Below are positions 1 through 11,817 of a stretch of DNA of 64,000 nt, one piece after another. The number at the start of each line of letters is the position of its first letter. Within the stretch, counting starts at the first letter, position 1. Origin of the DNA: Rapana venosa (taxonomy: Eukaryota; Mollusca; Gastropoda; Neogastropoda; Muricidae); the NCBI GenBank assembly GCA_028751875.1, contig CM054158.1:6473361-6537360 (forward strand), in the 5' to 3' direction. The notes under the pieces were generated by a model. It saw nothing but the letters and a program-made list of their open reading frames with translations, was not told the origin of the DNA and ran no database searches. The translations under genes were made by a program, and so were the position numbers.

Positions 1-425
1 GACTGAGAACTGGCTGTTAACCGATCCTGTTCAGCATCGTAGGGGCTGCACGAAGCGACTCCCCAGTATCCATTTGGCAACTCAAAAGCGTTTGTCCAGA
101 ACACAATCCTGTCTTGGTTATCGGTATGCAACAAGACTGTTATACTAGGGTGTCTGTGCCCACGAAGACATCAGGAGAGAGGTTGTACGGATTGTTGACA
201 TTTTCTCCATAATGGAGGATGGATGAACGTTATTTTTAGATCTCTGTAAGAGAGGGGAAAGGAACTTTTTCAACCTTGTGACCTAATTGAAGAGAAATGT
301 CATCAGATCTGGTGGTGGGAGATTAGTCCTACACCGTTATTTGAAACTGAAATGTGACTGGCCCAAGGAAGGACAGAACTTGAAAACCGCGGGATATTCG
401 CAACTTGCTGTTCTGTGTTGTAGCG
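1..425 (+). other. Unassigned single-copy-looking DNA
   Basis: Mixed composition without microsatellites. No splice-bounded coding exon or RNA gene is recognised. Confidence 0.4.
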
Positions 426-437
426 TGTGTTATGATT

Positions 438-480
<43 letters not shown>

Positions 481-1200
481 CTTCCTCTCTTCCCTCCCCC
501 CATCCCCCACCACCCCCACCCCTCCTGCCACGTTCCCCCGTCTGTCATTTTCTGCAGCCTGATATAATTTTGTTACCACGGAAAAGAAGAGAGAGAGGAA
601 GTGGGGGTAGCATCTCTCTCTCTTCTCTCTTCTCTCTCTCTCTCTCTCTCCTCCTCTCTTCTCTCTCTCTCTCTCTCTCTCTCTGTAGAATGATGACGTA
701 TATATAATGTCAGTGCACCTCTGTATCCTTCTGGGTCTCTTTTTTTCTCTCCCCCCTTTTTGGCACTCACACAGGCGTCTTGTGTGTGTGTGTGATTGGA
801 TGTAGTAGTAGAATGATGTACGTGTGTGTATCTTAATATTAGAGCACCTTTCTGTCTCTCTGGGTCTCTTTTTTGTCCTTTCTTGCACTTGCGCCCATTC
901 ACTATGGGGGGGGGGGGGGGTGGGGGGTGCATGCGCGTATGTATACACTCACTAATGCTGGACTGTGTTGTGCGTACCTGTGTGCGTGTTTTAAGACGGG
1001 GGGGGGGGGGGGGGGGGGGGTGGTAGAGGAGCCGGGGACGACTCGACATGGCTATCAGGGTGGGTTTGTATCGACCTCAGCAAAGTGGCGGTAGGCCTAG
1101 GCTAGGCTAGGTTAGGTAGGGTCCCTAGCGGGCAGGCGACGCCGTGGCCCGCACCCCGCCCTGATTTACAGGGGAGGGGGGGGGGGGGGGGGGGGAATAG
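426..1200 (+). repeat. Simple-sequence cluster: (CT)n, (GT)n and poly(G)
   Basis: (CT)n at 440-478 and 606-684, GT at 780-795, G runs at 906-920, 998-1020 and 1172-1195. Contains no credible gene. Confidence 0.9.
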
Positions 1201-2454
1201 AAGGGAGACGGTGGCAAACTAGCGGTACGGTGGTAAGGCTCTAGGGCCGCCTGTAAAGTTGACAGCCTTTTCAGCTTATTTTATGCAGTTCAACTTTCAT
1301 CAGATAATTGATTCTGTTGGCCCAGCAGGCGAAAAACTGCCGCAGCAAGCGATATTGATATCTTAGGCAGTTGGTTGGCTGGTTGCTGGTTGGTTGGTTG
1401 GTCTTCTTGACTGATGCTTTGCAGTCTGTTGTGGTGGTTGTGATTATTTAATGTAGGTTGGTAGTGGGTCTGTAGGAGAAGAGGTGGTGTGAGAGAGAGA
1501 GGAGGGTGGTGTGGTGGTGGAGGGGGAGAGAGATGAGGGTGTTTGTGTGTGTGTGCTTGTGGTTAATTTATTATATGAATGAGTATTCGATGAGTATTAA
1601 AGTTTTTTGTTTAAAGGTAGATGACGATACAATTAAGTGCTCTCTCGTCTGTGTGCCTGCTTGCTCTTCTCTCCTCTTTTTATTTCTTTATTTCATTACC
1701 ATCAGCGTTTACTCTCTCTTTCTCTCTGTCATTCCTCTCTCCTCTCTCTCTTCTTCTCTCTCTCTCTCTCTCCTGTCTCCCATCTCTCTTCTCCCCCACT
1801 TCCCACAATCACCAGTAGTAACTCAAAAGAGGTTTGTTGTGTTTTTTTATGGCCTGCCTTTTTTCCTCCAGCCCCTCTCACACCCAAACACACTCACCCT
1901 CCCATTCTCACCCCCACCCCACCCCCTCCCTTTGCTGTGGTGCTATGGGCCATCTGGTGCACACAGCATGGACTGACACATGTAGAGCGACACCACTGTT
2001 CAAATATTGTGGGGGATTAATATTGACCAAGGCCCTCAACTGAAAAAAACGAGGACAGCGTTAGCCAGCTCTGGCTGTTAAATGTTACTGCTCTTGCTGC
2101 TGCTGCTGCTGCTGCTCTGCTCTGCAGTGCTCAGCTGCTAAAAGGGAAGCTTTTATAGGGGAAGATTTATACTAGTGTCGGGGAAGTTTTTATGTGGAGT
2201 TGGCTGTGTGCGCGCACCCCCTTTTGGTGTGTATGCTTGCATGGGGTCCTGTCTGTCTGTCTGTCTTACTTTGTATCAGTATCTGGCCCTTAATCTCCCT
2301 CTGCCTTTGTCTGTCTGTGGTCGGTCTGTCTGTCTCTCTCTCACTGTCTCTCTGTCTGTCTGTCTCTCTCTCCAAAAAAGAAATCTCCCTTTTAATTTGC
2401 AGTCCAGTTCAGTTCATGCAAGTGCCATGAACCAGACCGACCATGCAACCAGTG
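1201..2454 (+). other. Unassigned DNA with short microsatellites
   Basis: GGTT repeats near 1380-1400, CT-rich 1700-1800, a (GCT)n run at 2094-2116 and TGTC repeats near 2250-2370. No gene is seen. The GC-richer segment 1080-1260 just upstream could be regulatory but has no diagnostic motif. Confidence 0.4.
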
Positions 2455-2690
2455 AGTGCCGAGTCCTCTGAAGTCAGGAGTATGGCTGCCTATGGCAAGA
2501 TACTTGAAAACAGCCATGCATTTGCGAATTTGTCACCCTGTGTGTGGATGTACATCAACTGCATGTATTGTTGTTTCACGGCAATGCCCCAGGTGTGGAG
2601 GAGTAAGACACAATGCATTAATTACACATAAATGTCTGTTGTGAGTGACCACTTTCAAGATACAGAACCTGGGGAAGGTTCAACAACAGC
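2455..2690 (+). repeat. Interspersed repeat family B, copy 1
   Basis: Shares CCTCTGAAGTC, GGAGTATGGCTGCCTAT, a TACTTGAAAA stretch and downstream spaced similarity with 43597-43790. The nature of the repeat is not identified. Confidence 0.55.
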
Positions 2691-2740
2691 AGCAGCAGTC
2701 ATGAAACTGTCCTCCCTTTGATGCTGCATTTATACATACA

Positions 2741-3070
2741 GTATACATGTTGTAACAAACGCATGCAGAACATCTTGTGCACACGTTAAATCCTGTTCCG
2801 CTTTTCGAAAGAGTAGGCCATTGTGACTAATATCACTGAGTGTGAACAGACGTAAAATCGAATCGAATCGAAGGCCATTGTGTGCCTGTGGGAACAGATG
2901 ACAAAATTTACAAAACCGCATACACACGGGAACTGGATGTAAAAAAAGCAGCACATGAGTGCTTATTCCATTATCCTCGATTAAAAAAAAAAGTCATCTG
3001 AGCAGTTTGATTTGTTGCTTTACAAGATTCAGCGCTATATATATTCCATACATTATTATTACTATTATTA
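2741..3070 (+). mobile_element. SINE fragment (family A body) with LINE-like 3' tail
   Basis: Contains GCATGCAGAACATCTTGTGC, CCTGTTCCGCTTTTCG and GTGGGAACAGATGACA, then ends at 3026-3070 with CAGCGCTATATATATTCC and ATT repeats, the tail of the L2/CR1-like LINEs here. A TCGAA microsatellite interrupts it near 2861. An inverted relative sits at 54200-54420. Confidence 0.7.
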
Positions 3071-3783
3071 ACTCAGTGCATGTGTTAGGAGAAAGCTCAC
3101 TGGGAGTGCTGCTCATGAAGCCATTTCTTTTTCTTTTTCTTTCTTTTCTTATTTTGTTTCTCGCCACCCTTTTTTTCTTCTTTTTTTTAAAATAGTGAAC
3201 TCTAAGGGCTAACCCTGGTGTGACAGATCATCTATACAGGAAGAAGAAGAGGGGATGAAAAGGGAGGATGTATGATGCCGAGAAAGACTGGGGTGTGTGT
3301 GCATATGCATGTGTGTGTGCCTGTGTGTGTGTTAGACGAAGAGAGAGAGAGAGAACTCATGATTTTAATTGTAAGGACACCGGCCTGTATAACAAGGGGA
3401 TAACATTTTGACAAAAAGCATCTGCAAACAAAACAGTGCAACAAGTGTAAATGATGCTGGCCTTTTCAAGAGTGATTTAGAGAGATCAGCCTCCTAATTG
3501 TTGGCGACAGTAGAACCAGGAAAGAAGTTGAGGCTTCCTAAGCTGGGAGGTTTGGCAACACCTATATATATACCACCTACCCCTCTACCCTACAACTAGG
3601 CCCTATCCCCCTACCACATTATCACACCCTCTTCCCCTTCTCCCTCAGATAAGTAGTGCACTTTTCCTCAGGGGCTATAAACAAGGGTTTTTTTTAGCCA
3701 GAGCATTTACCTGTGCACAGCAAGCTGTGAGGTTTGCTTAGGATTTCTCTTTTGTTTTGTTTTGGTTGGTTTTAAGAGAGAGA

Positions 3784-3814
<31 letters not shown>

Positions 3815-3854
3815 CATGCATGTGTGTGTGTTGTTGTTGTTGTTGAGTACTTAA

Positions 3855-3960
3855 GTTAAAGCAGATTTCTATGTGTGGAATTTGGGCTGCTGTCCCTGAG
3901 GAGAGGGGATCACCACAGGAGCAGTTTCACTTTTTCATTCTTTTCCCTGTCTTTGTGTGT
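3855..3960 (-). mobile_element. SINE family C fragment
   Basis: TTTGGGCTGCTGTCCCTGAG and GATCACCACAGGAGCAG (+ strand) match the 15960-16030 part of the family C copy. Only about 100 bp remain. Confidence 0.6.
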
Positions 3961-5854
3961 TTGCGCGCGCCTGCCTGTGTGTGAGAGAATGAATGGTTTG
4001 GGGGGGAGGGGGGGGGGGGGGGGGGGGGATCTAGGCAGGATATTCAATATGATATTATAATATTGTCCTCTGTGAAACTTGTCTATGTGTTCTGATAAAA
4101 TAAAATATATATAATAATAATGGCATTATGTGATGGACTGGTAGGGGTGGGGGAAATAGAAGGGTGACCAAAAAAGAGTGGAGGTGGAGAAGCACTGGCA
4201 GAGCAAACAGGCAGGTATTTAGGCAGATTGCCTCCTCCAGCCCCAAGTCTGAGAGCTTTGTATGTGTCAGACTTTGCGTCAGTCTGTCTGTCTCCTGTCT
4301 GTCTCTTGTCTCCGTGCTGCCTCTCTCTGTCTGTTTCCCTTCCACACACATGTACGCACGCACACACACACACACACACACATGCTCTCTCTCTTTCTGT
4401 GCCTCTCTGTGTGTGTGTGTGCACGTGCGCATGTACGTGCACCATTCTACTTCTGTGTTGTGTGTAGGAGTGTTTCTCTTTTGTCTATATAAGAGCTGTG
4501 GTCTCCCCCGTAGAGTCTGGGGCGTGCGGCCCTTAGGTAAAAGAAGGTAATGTCATTGACAGAGGAAGATAAGCGATATCTGTGGGCCTGTTCTTTTCAC
4601 GTGAGCACGTCAAAATCAATAACTACCTACCACCCCTAGACCGCAGAAAACAGCGACAGCGATGAGAGGAGGTATTGAATTCAGCCGACCAGGCCGCTCG
4701 TTTACTGAAGGACTGACTGACTGACTTTTTTACCCTCTCCTCCCTTTTGTATGTTATTTTCCCTCTCTGTTTTGTTCTGACTTGTGGCGCAATTTGTTGT
4801 TTGCGCATGTGTACGTGGTGGTTTTTTTTCCAATTTTTACAAATAATTTTTATCTGTTGGTTTTGTTCAGACTGACTTGGGTAATGGAAGAGTAAAGTGT
4901 GAGGGAGGGGGAAGTATTGGAAAAAGGGTGGGGGTGGGGGGGGAATAAATGTATGGAAAAGACAGTGATGGTCTTTAGTAGTTTGCGTAATCTTCCTGAG
5001 GCGTGATGTGTTGTTGCGACTTATGTTCAGGTTGGTGGTTTGATGTGGTGTGGTGTGGTATGGAGAGAGAGAGAAAGAGGCATTCACTTAGTGTCAGTGT
5101 GTCAAGTCTGGGAATGTTTGTGACACAGAAATTTTTCATGGATGGAGATTTTGGGTCAAAAGCATTCATCTCCGTACAGTTTGTGTATAGGTTAACTGAT
5201 TGGTTCTAGTACATTGAAATGATGATGGTGTTTTCTTATCTTGTTCTGTCATTCATTAGGGAAAGGAGGTTGAGTGAGGATGGAGGGTGGGATGGGGTTG
5301 GGTGACTATGGTCTTGGGTCAAAGGTCTTCTGGGAGGTGTTACCACCTCCTGCCACTGTAATGATGATAATGATAATATGGTTATGATGATGATTTTTCT
5401 TCTTCTTTTTCTTCTTCTCATCATTCTCATCATCATTATTTATAAATCAACTGATTTAATGAGGAAAATGTCCTGATAGGGCATGTATGGTCAGCAAGAG
5501 GTGTTTGGGTGGGGGTGGGGGGGTTGCTTATTTTGTTTGGGTTGGTTTTCTTTTTCTGTTTTCTTTTGGATAGCTTCATTGGATTGGATAACTGTATACT
5601 ATCTGCTGACTGGCCACAAATTCTCTCTCTCTCTCACACACACACACACTCTTTGCAACAAGCTCCAATGGGTCTGCATAATGTGAAGGTTGACCAGTAT
5701 GTGTTTTTTGTGTTTCAGATCAATCGATCAGTGGTCAGTGTGCCAGACTAAAATACACAAAAATCAAACCATGACGTGCCCCTCACCTTATAAATGCTCC
5801 CACATGGTAAGTCTGTATATCAGTTGTGGGGATTATTATTATTATTATTATAAT
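3961..5854 (+). other. Unassigned DNA with microsatellites
   Basis: Poly(G) at 4003-4028, (AC)n at 4358-4382, TCTC/ACAC at 5621-5650 and ATT at 5834-5852. No gene recognised. Confidence 0.45.
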
Positions 5855-6262
5855 AAGGAGGGGGGCAGAAGGATGGTTATGACGTTCACCTGCTAACAAG
5901 TAATCTGTGAGGTTCTTGGTTCGATTCCCAGCCTCACCCTTTCATTCCAGTTTGATGAAAAAACCGAACTGAATGCCATAGTCTTTTGGAATAGACTGCT
6001 CTGTGTGGGAATGCATGCAGAATATTTTGCACAGATTAAAAACCTGCTCTGCTTTTTGGAAGAGTAGGCCATTGTGTGCTGGTAGGAACAGATTACACCC
6101 CCTCCCCCCAAAAAAAGGAAATGCATTCACACAGGTGTCATGTTTAGACCCATCCCACCAATCAGAATGCAGCTACTGAAATGATAGGGCAGTGGACAGG
6201 ACATTTGCATACACAGAAATCTCACCATTGGTGAAACTCACAAGCTATAGCCAAGAAACAAA
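5855..6262 (+). mobile_element. tRNA-derived SINE, family A, near full length
   Basis: The head has a Pol III B box (GGTTCGATTCC at ~5917) preceded by an A-box-like GGTTATGACGTTCACCTGC. The body shares AGAGTAGGCCATTGTGTGCT and the tail ACCATTGGTGAA...AAGC with the other family A copies, then an A-rich end. About 400 bp. Confidence 0.8.
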
Positions 6263-6689
6263 AAACAAAATCTTTTTATAACCTGAAGTTAAAAAAAAAA
6301 ATTTTTAATTGATAAGAAGGGAGGTTTTAAAAAAAATTGATTGGGGGGGGGGGGGGGGGGGGTGCATGAGTTGAGTTAGTTGTGTGTTGTTTTGTTGATA
6401 TAGAATGTGGTCTTGGTCTTTGTGGTGGGGGTACAGCACTGTGCTGCTCCAGTGCCTTAAGTGTGTGAGACCTTTATACCATGCATTGTTAGCATGTAGA
6501 TTGCATGCTGCTTATGGCATCCATACTATAAGTCATCACTGGCCTTATCCACAAAAGATGGATTGGTTTTGCCGGGTGCACAAGATGTTAATCATGCTAT
6601 CATGCATTTTCATCAACCAAGCAGAAGTGGTACTAGTAGTAATGGGAGTAGTACTTGTACTTAGCCTAAAAAGAATAAGACAAACACAA

Positions 6690-6860
6690 TACTTAATATA
6701 AAAGAATAAGACAGCATTGTATTTAACCAAAAAGACACCATTGTACTTAACCAGACACCATTGTACTTAAAAAGAAAAAAATGGCACTGTACTAAAAACA
6801 AAAACAAAAACGATGGCATTGTATTAACCAAAAATAGCATTGTACTTATTTTTTTTTTAA
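6690..6860 (+). repeat. Degenerate minisatellite, ~25-45-bp unit
   Basis: About six copies of an RCATTGTACTTAACCAAAA-like unit (GCATTGTATTTAACC, CCATTGTACTTAACC, GCACTGTACT, GCATTGTATTAACC, GCATTGTACTTA). Confidence 0.7.
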
Positions 6861-7680
6861 ATTTCTTTAAAAACAATGAAAATCGGGTATCTATATGACT
6901 ACAGTATACACAAAAGCATTGTGGAGCAGTGTATTGACCAAGTACTTATTACTACTTATAGCGTAAAAAATAATAGGCTGGTATTTGGCAGTTAGCCGGT
7001 TCTATCATGTCCCAAGGGGTAGCATTTAGCAGCTGGTGTGGCACAGCATACCACGCGGCCAGTCAGACAGAACAAGGACAGAGCCAGGCTCGGAGAACAG
7101 AACGGGTCAGGATGGGAACATCTGAGAGACAGACGAAGCAGAGAAATCAATCCCACATCTTTGGCCTGTTCAATGATTCCCTCCCAAGATTCCAAAATCT
7201 GTTTTTATCAGTGATGTTCATTTCGTTTCTGTGTTCCTCTCCACTAGATGCTTTCCTCCTTGGCCCTGGTTTCGTTGGTTTGCAGCAGAAAGGGAAATCG
7301 GATTTTGGATGTAGTTTTGCCGTTTTAATTATCCTGAATACCTGGAATATTTTCAGGAATTTTGTTGTTTTTTGAGAGGGGGGGTGGGGGGGTTCCCTCT
7401 TCTTCGTCGTCAAACGCTCAGGTAGCAAGTATTGTGTTGTCTGTCATATGTGCAAAAATGCGTTGTGCTGCCCTTAAGCACCTGACAAGTCAGGCCCAGC
7501 ACATCCAACTTCAGCTTTGGAGAGAATTGTTATATTTTAAGTTTTGTTGGCAGAAAAGCCAGGAGACTGGACCAAGAATGCAGAAAATCTAGACAAGAAG
7601 GAAGTAACAGGAAGAAAAGGGACAAGGCACAAACAGAATGATAAAAAAGAGGAAATTCCTAGCACAGATTTTCCAGAAGG

Positions 7681-7735
7681 TGGGGATGTTATTTATACTG
7701 ACAGCTGGGGATGTTATTTATACTGACAGCTGGGG
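7681..7735 (+). repeat. 25-bp tandem duplication
   Basis: TGGGGATGTTATTTATACTG plus ACAGC occurs twice in direct succession at 7681 and 7706, followed by a third TGGGGA. Confidence 0.9.
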
Positions 7736-9377
7736 ACACAGTGTCATTTCTTTGAAATGTAAAACAATTAACTTGACAAATCGTGTTTTCAGGCTCTTTG
7801 AGTAAATGTAATTAAAGTTAAGTATAAGATTTATATTGAAAGGAAAATGTGACAAATTTCATAAAGACAATTCAGTAACAAGTGGCTGAAGAACATTTTT
7901 GCTGCAAACCAGTTTGTTTTGGTGTCACTCTGGTTAAAGTATGTCATAATAACTTGGGTGCTTTTTTTCTCTAAGAGAATGTATCTGACATACAGTTGGG
8001 GGGTTGATTGTGAAATGATACATAATGCAGAACTTAAACCTTGCTAGGCTACTGAAAGCTTTAAAAAATACAGAAGTACAAAGTTATGGGCTGCACAACA
8101 TTAAATTAATAATGACTAGGCCAATGAGCAGTACAAACGTAGATAGTGCATCACTCACCAATTCTCAAAGGCGGTCTAAGGCCTTTCAAGTTCGGCTAGG
8201 CCTGGCCTAGCCCTGTTTCTGTAAGTGTATCTCTTTCTGTTATTCTTTGACGGGAGAGTTGATCTCCCTACTATATATTTAAGTGAGATAGTTCATCTCG
8301 TTGCTTAGAATTGTAAGGATAGGGTGGAATGTTTGCATAATGAAAGGTTTTACTTTTATGAAATGCTGGGTACTGGTATATATCATGTTCAAGAAATTAA
8401 GAAATTTTAAATTATAATGTGTTTTTGTCCCCCATGGTGTCTTAGGTAACTGTAAACTATTGTGTTTAAAAATTTTGTTTAATGTCTTATATGTAAATTA
8501 AGCTCAACAAAGAGAATTTAAAAATATGTACTCAATGTAAAAGACAAGGGGGAAATATAACTGGGGATGTCACCAGTAGATTATTCCCCTTGATTGTGCA
8601 TTATGTTTTCACAAGTTACTTGAACAGTTACTTCCTGTGTCCACCCCTACACACACACACAGTAGCTTCCTTTTTTTTTTTTTTTTTGTAAGGCTCATAA
8701 AAGGATAATTTAGCTTGCAGTTAAATAATGTGACTGTTCACTTTTAGTGGGCTACTTAATTTTAATCTTGGTGTTTTCTGGGCTAGTTTAAGAAAGAAAG
8801 TAAAACTAGTCTGTTTATCATGTACCTATATTGAATATTTAATATTATCATTATTGTTGTTAGTTTTGTGTTTATAAATATAAATAAACACATTGAAAAG
8901 TATAGTGAGTAGTAGTAAACTGTTTGGGGGGGGGGGTTGTTTATTTTCAACAACCAGAAGAACACACCTAGGGTGAAACAGGACTAACACTATAGTCCTT
9001 TCACTCAGCTTCTTGGAGGATCTAAAGGCAATTTGAATGATTGTCAAAAATATTCATTTCATCATGGAGTGGTTTCTTCAGGAATGAATAAATTAATGAA
9101 AACATTTTCAGTTTTGCTCCAAAATTCAAATTAGTTGATTAGGCTTCATGTAGTTATTTATGACTTGATAGAAATAAAATAACTATAGTCACTGCAGAAT
9201 AAAAGACTTTACTGTTATCTTATATAGCATTATAGCAGTGAGTTTACAGAGCACACTAGCACTTTGTATCAGCCACATCAGTTGGTTAGACGTGTAAAAG
9301 ATCTCACCACTGCATTATATATAGCTGAGCCAAATGTGTATATTTTTCTTCCAGATACGTTTTACTAAGCCATAATG

Positions 9378-9378
<1 letters not shown>

Positions 9379-9416
<38 letters not shown>
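9379..9416 (+). repeat. Poly(C) run, 38 C
   Basis: Uninterrupted C homopolymer between AATGA and ACCCCTCC. Confidence 0.9.
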
Positions 9417-9980
9417 ACCCCTCCTTTCTCTCTTTTTTCTTTTTTTGTGTTGTTGTTTGTTTGTTTGAGGACACCTGTTTACTTGCCTGGTGGAGAAAGT
9501 CAATGGCCCCTCAGGACAGTTAGTAGTTGTTTTTGATTGGTTTCCCATTATAGTCACAGTGAATGTGGTGTTGATACTGTATTCTGCCCATATCATCAAT
9601 ACGACTCTGGGTTAGCTTGATGCCGGTGGAGAGAGAGTATGCCATGTGTTGTGTAGGTGTTGGATGATGCTGCCATTCACATTTTGTGCTTGTCTGTTGC
9701 TGCTGTCTGGGTTGGGGGTAGTGTGTGTTTGTGTGTGTGTTCACACATGTGTGTGTATTGAGTGTGTGCACATGTGTGTGTGTGTCTATAGTAATGTGCA
9801 TACACACACACACACTACACGCACACACTACACACACGTATCTCACTATATGTGTGTGAGTATGCGAACGGGTACAAAATGCGCGTGCGCGTGAAAAGAG
9901 AGAGTTGTGCAGGTCATCCGACCACAACAGCATCATCCTCACTCAGGCTTTTTCCGACCCTATTATCTCTCCTCCCTCCC

Positions 9981-9985
<5 letters not shown>
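9417..9985 (+). other. GT/CA-rich DNA
   Basis: Imperfect (GT)n at 9720-9785 followed by (CA)n at 9803-9838, so the two arms can partly pair. No gene. Confidence 0.5.
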
Positions 9986-10037
<52 letters not shown>

Positions 10038-10059
10038 CTGACTCTCTCTCTCTCTCTCT

Positions 10060-10115
<56 letters not shown>

Positions 10116-10222
10116 GCTCGCTCGCCTGTTCCTGCCGCCCCGCTCCACTGACAAGATAATTTCTTCTTATTGATTTTGCTGTTTTCTTCCTCCTCCACCC
10201 ATATCCCATCTCTCTCTGCCCT

Positions 10223-10295
<73 letters not shown>

Positions 10296-10404
10296 CTCCC
10301 TCCCTCTCTCTGCCCTCCCTCCCTCTCTCTGCCCTCCCTCCCTCTCTCTCTCTTTCTCCACCCTCTTGCTCTTCCCTCATTCCTCTTCTCTCTGTCTATC
10401 TGTC

Positions 10405-10405
<1 letters not shown>

Positions 10406-10468
<63 letters not shown>

Positions 10469-10487
10469 CCCCCCCCCCCCCCCCCCC
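10406..10487 (+). repeat. Poly(C) run, about 60 uninterrupted C plus 21 more
   Basis: C at 10406-10465, one T, then C to 10487. Exceptionally long for a dG:dC homopolymer; the length may carry assembly error. Confidence 0.85.
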
Positions 10488-10565
10488 TCACACCCCCCCC
10501 CCCCCTCCTCCTCCCCCTCTCTCTCTCCCCCCTCTCACTCTTCTCCCCTCTCTCTCCTCCTCCTC

Positions 10566-10596
<31 letters not shown>

Positions 10597-10782
10597 TCTC
10601 TCTCTCCCTCACTACCCCTCTGTCTCCTCTCTCTCTCTCTCTCTTTCTCTTCTCTCCTCCTACCCCCTCTGTCTCTTTTCTCTCTCTCTTCCCCTATCTC
10701 TCTCTCTCTTCTCTCTAGTCTTCCAGCCCTTTCTCTCTTCTCTCTCTCTCTCTTCTCTCTCTCTCCTCTCTCTCTCCTCTCT

Positions 10783-10844
10783 CTGAGTCTTCCCAGCCTC
10801 TCTCTCTCTTCTCTCTTCTCTCTCTCTCTCTGAGTCTTCCCAGC

Positions 10845-10881
<37 letters not shown>

Positions 10882-10910
10882 GAGTCTTCCCAGCCTCTCT
10901 CTCTGTCTCT

Positions 10911-10943
<33 letters not shown>

Positions 10944-11045
10944 CTGAGTCTTCCCAGCCTCTTCTCTTCTCTCTTCTTCTCTCTTCTCTCTCTCTCTTTG
11001 AGTCTTCCCAGCCTCTCTCTCTCTGTCTCAGTCTTCCAGCCTGTG
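10783..11045 (+). repeat. CT-rich minisatellite containing GAGTCTTCCCAGCC
   Basis: GAGTCTTCCCAGCC recurs at about 10786, 10832, 10882, 10947 and 10999, with a partial copy near 11030, separated by CT repeats of variable length. Confidence 0.85.
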
Positions 11046-11339
11046 GCTCCCTCCCTCCCTTGGAAGCAATCCCCACTTGTTCACACACTCCCCTTCCCTT
11101 TCCCCCTGTCCCCTCCTTTCACTTTCACTTTTCCAGACACTTCCTCCTCCCTCCCCAACCACCACCACCCCACCCCCATTTTCCTCCTCACTACAGGCAT
11201 CTCTTTTCACATCCTTTTTTAACCACCTTTTTTTTTTCTTTTTTTTTTTTGAAATGTGGGTTGGGGTGTTGAAATAACGCCATCATTATTAGTTGGCTCC
11301 CTTTCTTATATCCCTCCTCTCTGTCTGTCTGTCTGTCTC

Positions 11340-11416
<77 letters not shown>

Positions 11417-11430
11417 TTCCCCCCCCCCCC

Positions 11431-11759
11431 CCCACCCCTCTTTGTCAGAGTTTGCTGTTGATGCTGTCAGAAGGTTTTAAAACTGAGAGTGGGATGAGAG
11501 AGAGGGTGCTTTGCTCAGTGTGGTGTGGGTGTTGTGTGGTTGGGAGGGGGGAGGAGTGATTGGGATGATGAGGATGTGGGTGTGTATTGATTTGAAACGA
11601 ATTCTATTCTCCGTGTGTCTGTCTGTGTTTGTGGTGTGTGGTGTGGTGTGGTATGTTTGTAGTGTTGTGTAGTGTGGTGTGTATTGTAGTGTGTGTGTGT
11701 GTGTGTATTTTTTCTGTTTCTGGTCTTTGTCACCCTGTCTCTTCTCTGTCTTGACATCA

Positions 11760-11817
<58 letters not shown>

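Larger units (their letters stand above)
6263..9378 (+). other. AT-rich unassigned DNA
   Basis: Poly(G) at 6344-6362, a degenerate GCATTGTACTTAACC minisatellite at 6690-6860, a 25-bp tandem duplication at 7681-7735 and a short near-palindrome at 8194-8212. No gene recognised. Confidence 0.45.
9986..11430 (+). repeat. 1.4-kb polypyrimidine domain (CT)n / (CCCT)n / poly(C)
   Basis: Almost pure C+T on this strand with a few interruptions (for example 10112-10205 and 11046-11330). It includes (TC)n at 9990-10033, 10050-10112, 10221-10292 and 11344-11412. Frames giving Ser/Leu or Arg/Glu runs here are not genes. Confidence 0.95.

Noticed and set aside
430..1049. Arg/Glu- and Pro-rich open frames at the left edge
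   Set aside because: Translation of CT and poly(G/C) simple repeats.
5880..5940. Possible tRNA gene (GGTTCGATTCC B box)
   Set aside because: Cloverleaf arms do not pair well and it is followed by the SINE body shared with other copies.
9852..11088. Long open frames rich in Ser/Leu or Arg/Glu on both strands
   Set aside because: They are translations of (CT)n and poly(C) repeats. All frames stay open because the repeats lack stops; there is no domain, start context or splice structure.
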